Shown: positions 27,612 through 33,257 of the stretch, piece by piece | Layout of the letters: every line of letters starts with the position of its first letter | Numbering within the stretch: the stretch's first letter is position 1 | Source of the DNA: a virus | IMG/VR virus record: IMGVR_UViG_3300032309_001493 | Span: 1 to 33,257 of that record | Length of the DNA stretch: 33,257 nucleotides | Reading direction: 5' to 3' (one strand) | The notes under the pieces: model-generated | What the model saw: only the letters and a program-made list of their open reading frames with translations | Told to the model about the DNA's origin: nothing | The model's database searches: none | Made by a program: the position numbers and the translations under genes

Positions 27612-28775
27612 TCACAATTCTGCGTCTAACGCAAGAAGTGCGTCTGAGGCACCTGCTGACGCTGTTTGTTGACGAATAGAGGAGAAACCGTATGGTGCTC
27701 CTCCAAACGTTGCGCCATTCAAGGAACCAGCTTTAACGGATAGCGTTGGCGCAGCACGCATGGTTGTCGGCAAGCTCGTGTAGGCGTAAGTAGACAATGT
27801 CGTAGGAGTCACTGACACCTCGGTGTAATATCGCTGACACAACGCCAATTCCTCTGCTATGAGGCGGCGAGAAAAGGTTGATGGACTTGTAGCTCCAGCG
27901 GTTGAGTGTTCCAACTGGCAGTCGCTCAACCAATAAGTGCTACTAAAACCAGAAAGAATGTTAATTTTAAAAGAAAGATAACTGTCGTTATTCGTACCAA
28001 AAGTTTTTGCGGTAACGGTTCCAAGTTGAAAAAGAACCGCGTACCTAGCCCAAGCTGATGACGGGGAGGTAAGCGTTGCACTTGTCAGGACAACTGGTGA
28101 AGACGGAGAACCACCTGTCCCGAAATTTTGTGTTAATTCGATGTTAAACGTACAACTACCTGCAAAATAAATTGACGCCATGACGTACTTGCCCTGCAAA
28201 GTAAGTGCGTCTTCGATTCGTTGCTCAAAGGATGCGCTTGTTCCAGATGACATTGAAACAGTTATTGCGTACCGACTGTAGCCACTAGATGGGTCATTTT
28301 TAGCGCTGTATTGTTGAAGAGTGAAACTTCCAGATCCACCAGACGTAAAATTAAACTTCCAGCGATCTGCAAGGTATGTCGAAGAGGAAGCACCCGTATA
28401 ACTAAAAGCCGTAGCACGTTGCCAAATATCAAATGCGCCGTTAATCAGATAATTACGGACGTTATAATTAGTAAGTCCATTAACAGTGTTAGTGAGAGTA
28501 GTAATATTATTGTTAATTGTTGTTAAATTAGAATTTGTTTTATTTGAAAATGAATAAAATTCTTCCTTAGTTGAGTTTGTATCTAGTTGTAAATCAAGGG
28601 TTTTCGAACTGGTAGTTGTAGGTTGTAATTGAAGATCCAACAAACTGACATCATTTTGACCAGATCCTGTCAATGAAGACAAACCAGAGAAAAAACGATA
28701 CCACTCGCGAGTAATGAACCCCCCTTCGTCTAGAACAGGAACTCTTGTTGCTGGAATGATAGACGTATTCGTCAT
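27612..28775 (-). CDS. Second tail fibre / receptor-binding protein (paralogous C-terminus)
   Basis: The 387-residue product has another anchor: a short N-terminal peptide of the form PATRVPVLDEGGFITREWYR, common at the start of phage fibre proteins. A coiled-coil-like linker follows (about 70-100, TTINNNITTLTNTVNGL), then the same receptor-binding-like fold as gene 26314: NYLINGAFDIWQRATAF, LADRWKFNF, QNFGTGGSPSSPV, LCQRYYTEV. Position right after gp10 is where P22 encodes its tail needle; no needle-like protein (gp26) is visible. This protein may therefore plug or cap the tail, or carry adhesion, or both. Confidence 0.72.
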   Translation of the reverse strand: MTNTSIIPATRVPVLDEGGFITREWYRFFSGLSSLTGSGQNDVSLLDLQLQPTTTSSKTLDLQLDTNSTKEEFYSFSNKTNSNLTTINNNITTLTNTVNGLTNYNVRNYLINGAFDIWQRATAFSYTGASSSTYLADRWKFNFTSGGSGSFTLQQYSAKNDPSSGYSRYAITVSMSSGTSASFEQRIEDALTLQGKYVMASIYFAGSCTFNIELTQNFGTGGSPSSPVVLTSATLTSPSSAWARYAVLFQLGTVTAKTFGTNNDSYLSFKINILSGFSSTYWLSDCQLEHSTAGATSPSTFSRRLIAEELALCQRYYTEVSVTPTTLSTYAYTSLPTTMRAAPTLSVKAGSLNGATFGGAPYGFSSIRQQTASAGASDALLALDAEL

Positions 28776-30226
28776 TAAAACTTCCTATCTGCAAGAGCCA
28801 CGCCCTCAATAGACGCACCATTGATAATTACTTTAACGGGATCAGTACCAGAAATCTCATAGACCCGATCGCGAAGTTTTTTTGTTTGTCCTAATCGACG
28901 GAAAATAACTTTTTCGTAATATTCTCCAATTTTACCCATTCCCGATTGTCGTTCATCCGACCAAGTGTGTCCACCATCGTCAGACCAACGAAGCATAATT
29001 TGAGGATTGCTTCCTTGTCCATCATTCAAACCCACACCAGCTTCGCAGTCAATGCGTAATCCATGATGCAATTGTCCTTTAAGATCATCTGTTCCCGGTG
29101 CTAATGCTCTCCAAGAACGAAGCCATCGAATTGGATTACCATCATCATCGTAAGTCTCTCCATCTAATTGATAAATTTTCCCATTGTTATAATCACCAAC
29201 GATATTTTTCCCATCATAAAATGTATGACAATTTGCACGATGTCTTTCAAATAAACCAGTTGATGTATTGTGGTAACCTCTTTCATGCCAAGTTTGAGTT
29301 ATAGCATCATAAACCCAAGTAATATTTGCTGAAGGAAAAGATAGCACATAAAACTCATGCCCATCTTGACGATAAGAAAAAGCAACAGCGTCATCAACAC
29401 GGGCGTAATTATTAATTTGCCATTCAACGGCATGAGTACTTATTCTCTGTGAATTGTAACCATTGGTTCGATAAACGCTGTATGATCCTCGATTATCTGT
29501 CCCTAACCAAAAAATACCCCCATCGAGTTTTGCTGGTGACGCAGTGGCGGCGCACCCAACCTCAATAAAAGCACCTTGAATTCTTTGAAAAGGGAAATCA
29601 GCAGCACCTGCGTTATACCATACCTCAACACTATTTGTACCAAACAACCATATTTCACGATGGTCGATTAATAAAGACACAAGATTATCTGGTGATCCTT
29701 CGGCACTAGCAAAATCAAGAGGATTAATTTCTGTTCCGTCTAAAATACTTGTCACCCACAACTTTTGGGTGTTAGGTTCTATATACACGAAATATCCATC
29801 TAAATAACCAACTGATTTAGCACCTTGGAAATCAGGATCATAAGTATCAAGATTAAACATTGAATTTAACGTAAAATCATAAATAAAAGCCGATGGGTTA
29901 GCAGCAATAAAAAGTTGGTTACCGTTATCAGATATACTAACAGCTGGTGTACCAGTAATTCCTCCAATTATTATTGGAATAAAATCATTACCCATAGCAT
30001 ATAAAACATTACCAGATACAACAAAAATTAAATCTTTAAACGCATACATTCCACGAATAGGTCCATCACCAACAGTGGCGAGAAGTTTCAAACCTGGGCA
30101 TTTGCGCAAAAATCCAGTTTCTTTGCCACCCTCAGCGTTGAGCTCTGGGTACAAGTTGACCATTCGGTTGCATGCGGCATTCGTGCTAACCGCAACGTAA
30201 GACCCACCTAGGATCGGCGTCTTCAT
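28775..30226 (-). CDS. P22 gp10-like tail protein (DNA stabilisation)
   Basis: The 483-residue product matches the packaged-DNA-stabilisation family of P22 gp10. The start MKTPILGGSYVAVSTNAACN and NLYPELNAEGG is the family signature (TNLYPE-like), followed by a series of beta-propeller-like blades: IRGMYAFKDLIFVVSGNVLY, GDYNNGKIYQLDGETYDDDG, and the Y-x-x-W/Y-rich LRSWRALAPGTD. In P22, gp10 forms the tail hub below gp4 and closes the head after packaging. The gene starts by an ATGA overlap with gp4, the same order as in P22. Confidence 0.85.
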   Translation of the reverse strand: MKTPILGGSYVAVSTNAACNRMVNLYPELNAEGGKETGFLRKCPGLKLLATVGDGPIRGMYAFKDLIFVVSGNVLYAMGNDFIPIIIGGITGTPAVSISDNGNQLFIAANPSAFIYDFTLNSMFNLDTYDPDFQGAKSVGYLDGYFVYIEPNTQKLWVTSILDGTEINPLDFASAEGSPDNLVSLLIDHREIWLFGTNSVEVWYNAGAADFPFQRIQGAFIEVGCAATASPAKLDGGIFWLGTDNRGSYSVYRTNGYNSQRISTHAVEWQINNYARVDDAVAFSYRQDGHEFYVLSFPSANITWVYDAITQTWHERGYHNTSTGLFERHRANCHTFYDGKNIVGDYNNGKIYQLDGETYDDDGNPIRWLRSWRALAPGTDDLKGQLHHGLRIDCEAGVGLNDGQGSNPQIMLRWSDDGGHTWSDERQSGMGKIGEYYEKVIFRRLGQTKKLRDRVYEISGTDPVKVIINGASIEGVALADRKF

Positions 30227-30927
30227 TGATACCCATCCGTGTAAATGTTGTATCTGAGAGAAGCACCGATCGGGTTGTTAAGCTCATTGACCGATTGGTT
30301 TAGCCGTCGGATCTTCTCTTTGGTGTCCACAGCAATACGAAGGATATCGTTGGACACAGGAACACCAAACTCAGGAGCTAACACAGTTGCCAAGTTGAAC
30401 CTAAACGCTTGCGAGTATCCTGGTGGGAACGACAAAACAGTCGTTAGGTTTGCAGGCTGTGTCAATTCACGACGGGAGAAAAGGTTGAACTCCTTTGCCG
30501 TGGTGAGTTTTGGAAAGATGTTAATCTCTGCGTTTGGGTATGCGTAATTAACGTATAGCATCTCGGGGTACGTCGATGAGACGTTTGGATACGCCACAGA
30601 GTAAAACTCTTTCTCGCCCACAATTCGAGTGCTATACCGAATGTTGCTCACGGTATCACGAAAGAAGCTTGCTCGGCTAACCTCTAACGGGCGATATCCA
30701 ACCACAGTTCCCGTAGGACCGACTGTAATCTGTTCGGTGTCTGCAGGCCATGTCAATACTTGCTTGTCAAGGTCATATAACAAGATGCCCTCTAATACCC
30801 ATGCCTCAATCATCTGATTCATGGCCATCAGGGCATCTTGGGCTTCTTTAGCAGTGATAGTCTCACCGTCCGCAACAACGCCAGCCAAACGCATCGCGCC
30901 GTCAATAATCTCTTGGACGGTTGTCAT
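30223..30927 (-). CDS. P22 gp4-like tail accessory (head completion) protein
   Basis: The 234-residue product matches P22 tail accessory factor gp4, which binds below the portal first in tail assembly. Seen are helix-rich TVQEIIDGAMRLAGVVADGE and DALMAMNQMIEAWVLEGILL near the start, the ARDL-like loop TVGPTGTVVGYRPLEVSRAS, and a long C-terminal helix (RIAVDTKEKIRRLNQSVNEL). In some relatives gp4 has muralytic activity; no clear catalytic motif is seen here. It is followed by gp10 as in P22. Confidence 0.85.
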   Translation of the reverse strand: MTTVQEIIDGAMRLAGVVADGETITAKEAQDALMAMNQMIEAWVLEGILLYDLDKQVLTWPADTEQITVGPTGTVVGYRPLEVSRASFFRDTVSNIRYSTRIVGEKEFYSVAYPNVSSTYPEMLYVNYAYPNAEINIFPKLTTAKEFNLFSRRELTQPANLTTVLSFPPGYSQAFRFNLATVLAPEFGVPVSNDILRIAVDTKEKIRRLNQSVNELNNPIGASLRYNIYTDGYQ

Positions 30928-30933
30928 CAGACT

Positions 30934-31185
30934 TTACTCCACGAAAGAAGGCTTGTTTTTTCTGCTTTTAACTGGGTTTTCCTCAACCACTTCCTCTTCG
31001 ATTGGATCTTCCTCAGTAATTTCTTCTTCAGCTGGTTCTTCTTCGACGGTTTCGTCAGTCTTATCTACCATAACACCGTCTCGGTAGATAAATTCTATCC
31101 AACCGTTCGCCATATCTTCTTCTACTTCCAAAAGTAGAGAAGCTGTCTTCGTACCGTGTACTGGATGACGTAAAAGATATTCCAT
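30934..31185 (-). CDS. Small acidic protein of the head-tail region
   Basis: ATG 31185 is preferred because GGGAG lies six bases upstream. The 83 residues have an N-terminal part (MEYLLRHPVHGTKTASLLLE) and a very acidic stretch (VEEEPAEEEITEEDPIEEEV), ending in a basic tail (KSRKNKPSFVE). Such an acid/base layout suits a small chaperone or a protein that binds the inside of the capsid. No family is recognised. It lies directly upstream of gp4. Confidence 0.6.
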   Translation of the reverse strand: MEYLLRHPVHGTKTASLLLEVEEDMANGWIEFIYRDGVMVDKTDETVEEEPAEEEITEEDPIEEEVVEENPVKSRKNKPSFVE

Positions 31186-31207
31186 GACCACTCCCATAAT
31201 GAAAGTA

Positions 31208-31231
31208 GGTCGTGATGAACCCATCACGACC
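31208..31231. other. Hairpin between decoration-like gene and acidic protein gene
   Basis: GGTCGTGATG (31208-31217), loop AACC, CATCACGACC (31222-31231): ten perfect pairs. There is only a weak T-rich tract on the leftward side, so it may act as a partial terminator that lowers expression after the abundantly needed coat and its partner, or as an mRNA stability element. Confidence 0.6.
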
Positions 31232-31239
31232 AGTTATTA

Positions 31240-31641
31240 TCAACCGATACGGTAAACAATCCAAGTGCCTACGTCGGTCTTGCGGAACCGAAACAACGAT
31301 GAGCTAGTGATAGCAATTGTGGCACTGCCAACCAACGTCGTACCAGTACCACCTGCAACCGTGATTACACCAGTGGACGTACCAAGGTTGATGATTGAGC
31401 AATCAAAAGCACTGTTCGGTTGAGCATTGGAAAACTCAGCATCCAACAACGCACCAGTCGGGAACGTGTAAGTTGCCGCAGTCGTGCTTGGGTTACCAAC
31501 AAGAATGCCGTACGACAATTGAAACGCGGTTAGCGTTGCAGTCGCCGTGGCAGTTTGAGGCACCCCTTGAGTTCGGAAGATTGACGTATTCGGATTACCA
31601 TCGTTAAGTTGGTACCCGTCACCATATGTACCGTAAGCCAT
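31240..31641 (-). CDS. Probable capsid decoration or structural protein
   Basis: ATG 31641 is chosen because AAGGA lies eight bases upstream; an in-frame GTG at 31647 is too close. The 133-residue product is almost all beta-strand and rich in T, G, S and A (GVPQTATATATLTAFQLSYG, IITLG-like turns such as GGTGTTLVGSATIAITSSSL, ending GTWIVYRIG). Small beta-rich proteins encoded directly after the coat gene are often decoration proteins that stabilise the head. Specific homology is not recognised. Confidence 0.6.
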   Translation of the reverse strand: MAYGTYGDGYQLNDGNPNTSIFRTQGVPQTATATATLTAFQLSYGILVGNPSTTAATYTFPTGALLDAEFSNAQPNSAFDCSIINLGTSTGVITVAGGTGTTLVGSATIAITSSSLFRFRKTDVGTWIVYRIG

Positions 31642-31666
31642 GTTCACTATCCTTCAAAGGTTGAGA

Positions 31667-32887
31667 TTAAACTTGTGCGCCCCAGACACGGACTGCGCCG
31701 AGGGGGCGAAGAGCACCATCACCAGCAAGGATGTCAAAGCGCAACGGATGCGTATCGTTGTTAATATCATAATTCTTAACGATTCGCATGCTGACACCTT
31801 TGTAATTCTCACGCTTCGCCAGCTCAACGTTTTGCGGAAGAGCCAAATCGGCCGTGATGAAGTACAGAGCGTCTTCGTGAAGTGCCAACGACTGTTGGTA
31901 AGTAACTGCACCAGTTCCTTGCATGGTTACGGTAAAACCAGACCCAGGCATAGCATGGACAGTAGTATACGGAGAACCAGAAGCAGGAGACGTCAGTTCT
32001 GGAAACACAGTTAAAGTGGCACTACTTGTACCAGTGACAGTTTGCAAAACGGTAAAGCAGCGAGAGACACCAGTGTTAAGACGGGTAAGGGGGTTCACCG
32101 ACCGGCAACCACCAATGGTGAGTACGTCTCCCCGGTTAAAGGTGGCGGTTCCTGTAAAGCTAATACCAATTTGGTTTGAACCTTCGGTCGGGGTAGAAGA
32201 CAAAGTAATAGTACCAGCACTTTGCCACGATCCGTTAGTATGGTTTGGTAACGAAGCCGTGACCGAAATTTCCTTGAAGCCAAGAATACCTTCAGCAACC
32301 AAACCAGAGTTAAATTGACGAGTCAGTTTATCAACTGGATTGAACAACCCCTGCAATGCTGGGATCAACGATGTGTTTGTCGCTGGGTTCAACAACAAGC
32401 TAATTTTCGGACTGTTCCCGTAACCTTCCTCACGAAAGCGCTGCATCGCTTGAAGAAGAACAGTAGTGGTCGCAGGAGCAGTGCCAGGCGTACCAACCGT
32501 CGTCGGAATGCGCCAGTAGTTGCTCAGCACCTGAGTGTCCATGTCGGACGCCAGCTGCTCCATGCGAGGGGCAAGCACACGCTCCTCGAAGTCTTCCATC
32601 TTCAACGCAAGTTCGGCGCTGGCGAAGTTGACCGAAGATTGGTATTGCTCACTTACGGTAACTGGAACAGAACGCTGCTCCGTGTCACGAACTTGCAACG
32701 CTGCACCACGAGCGGTAAACACACGCTCTGGCAGGCGAACGTTCAGCGTATCGCCGATCTTCGCACCAGAATTCGCAAAACTGGAGTCATACTGACGATT
32801 AACCGCACGCAAAGCAACGTAGTTGTTGCTTAACAAGGCAAGCGGTTTTTTCGTCAGAATAGAGTTAGTAAGTAACGTATTCGACAT
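31667..32887 (-). CDS. Major coat protein, P22 gp5 type
   Basis: The 406-residue product matches the P22 coat family (HK97 fold). Seen at the N-terminus are MSNTLLTNSILTKKPLALLS and VNRQYDSSFANSGAKIGDTL, with the family's RLPERVFTARGAALQ, QYQSSVNFASAELALKMEDF and ERVLAPRMEQLASDMDTQVL runs. The C-terminal region (GVSMRIVKNYDINNDTHPLR and LAGDGALRPLGAVRVWGAQ) is the usual end. A good AAGGAG precedes the ATG. It lies after scaffold and before a decoration-like gene. Confidence 0.9.
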   Translation of the reverse strand: MSNTLLTNSILTKKPLALLSNNYVALRAVNRQYDSSFANSGAKIGDTLNVRLPERVFTARGAALQVRDTEQRSVPVTVSEQYQSSVNFASAELALKMEDFEERVLAPRMEQLASDMDTQVLSNYWRIPTTVGTPGTAPATTTVLLQAMQRFREEGYGNSPKISLLLNPATNTSLIPALQGLFNPVDKLTRQFNSGLVAEGILGFKEISVTASLPNHTNGSWQSAGTITLSSTPTEGSNQIGISFTGTATFNRGDVLTIGGCRSVNPLTRLNTGVSRCFTVLQTVTGTSSATLTVFPELTSPASGSPYTTVHAMPGSGFTVTMQGTGAVTYQQSLALHEDALYFITADLALPQNVELAKRENYKGVSMRIVKNYDINNDTHPLRFDILAGDGALRPLGAVRVWGAQV

Positions 32888-32913
32888 GATGGCTCCTTAA
32901 AGCGGGTGAACCG

Positions 32914-33257
32914 TCAAAGCCTAGAAGCAACCTTTTTTTTCCAAGCTTGAACCCAGTCGTCCATTGAAACATCGTCATCAGGGTTATAAACGTCGATAAC
33001 ACGAGAATCACCGCCTCTGACAGGCTTAATGGGGGGTGGGGCTTTGGATGAGGTCACTTTTGCTTTTTCGGATTTAGTTTCATTTTTTAGTTCTTTTTTC
33101 ACCGTATCCTCAAGCAGTGCCATTTCACGAGCTTGCTTCAACGGAGTCATTTTAGAGATCTTCAAAGCAACATCTGGATTATTGGCGAGGTAGTAGGTCA
33201 CATCTGCAAAATTAGGCGAGTCAATGACGGATTCCACCATTGCGCTTGTAAAATGCA
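32914..33257 (-). CDS. Scaffolding protein, C-terminal part (cut by window edge)
   Basis: The frame is open to the right edge, so the start lies outside; ATG 33240 is likely an internal Met. At least 114 residues are seen: SPNFADVTYYLANNPDVALK and SKMTPLKQAREMALLEDTVK match the C-terminal helical part of podovirus scaffolds (usual form: AYYLAKNP...LSPxxQARELGRLE). A lysine-rich low-complexity linker (about residues 55-85 of the visible part) and the end SMDDWVQAWKKKVASRL follow. In P22-type phages the basic C-terminal end of scaffold binds coat protein. Its position just upstream of coat supports this. Confidence 0.7.
   Translation of the reverse strand, partial: HFTSAMVESVIDSPNFADVTYYLANNPDVALKISKMTPLKQAREMALLEDTVKKELKNETKSEKAKVTSSKAPPPIKPVRGGDSRVIDVYNPDDDVSMDDWVQAWKKKVASRL

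Noticed and set aside
1-33257. tRNA genes, integrase, attachment sites or CI-type repressor
   Set aside because: I looked for cloverleaf-like T-loop words and for integrase or repressor signatures and saw none; a computed tRNA scan would be needed to exclude weak cases.

Overview
The window is most of the genome of a tailed phage with a short, P22-type tail. The lineage is shown by a P22-type coat protein, the gp4 and gp10 tail-tube homologues, and a transglycosylase-type ejection protein. Good Shine-Dalgarno sites (AAGGGAG, GGAGG), a lipoprotein signal and the P22-like virion genes point to a Gram-negative, probably proteobacterial, host. The sequence does not fix the genus. No integrase, excisionase or recognisable CI-type repressor is visible, so a strictly lytic life style is likely but not proven.

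Layout. The left edge holds the start of a large terminase gene and the small terminase gene, both leftward. Next is a roughly 930-base control region without genes: AT-rich, with palindromes and short tandem repeats. From 1416 to 9071 runs a rightward early cluster of about 24 small genes. Its first part has a separate promoter-like element in almost every gap, four of them followed by a hairpin at the presumed 5' end of the mRNA. Its later part is tightly packed, with ATGA-type overlaps and many tiny membrane or exported proteins. Two hairpin terminators (9098-9232) separate it from a leftward primase/helicase gene (9235-11574). A divergent promoter region near 11606 starts the rightward replication and recombination block (11664-19015): small regulators, a split DUF2800 nuclease-like pair, a DUF2815 ssDNA-binding protein, a family-B DNA polymerase with proofreading domain, a VRR-NUC nuclease and an SNF2-type helicase. 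From 19016 to the right edge everything is leftward late genes: lysis genes, ejection proteins, a cupin, two related tail fibres, gp10, gp4, decoration-like proteins, coat and scaffold.

On a circular or circularly permuted map, the leftward small terminase gene would lead to large terminase, portal, scaffold, coat, tail and lysis genes. All late genes could then be one transcription unit starting in the 489-1415 region. The pieces missing from the window would be most of the large terminase gene, the portal gene and the start of the scaffold gene.

The most striking feature is inside the helicase gene. A 308-codon intein with intact splicing blocks sits exactly in helicase motif V. A complete 223-residue HNH homing endonuclease is encoded inside it in the +1 frame, with its own Shine-Dalgarno site and ATG directly after splicing block B. 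Usual homing inteins carry the endonuclease in the same frame, as part of the intein protein. Other points of interest are the repeated promoter/5'-hairpin units, a stand-alone ArdC N-terminal domain, a degenerate HNH-like protein heading the early cluster, two different cell-wall hydrolases in separate transcription units, and a duplicated two-gene module at 7097-9071.
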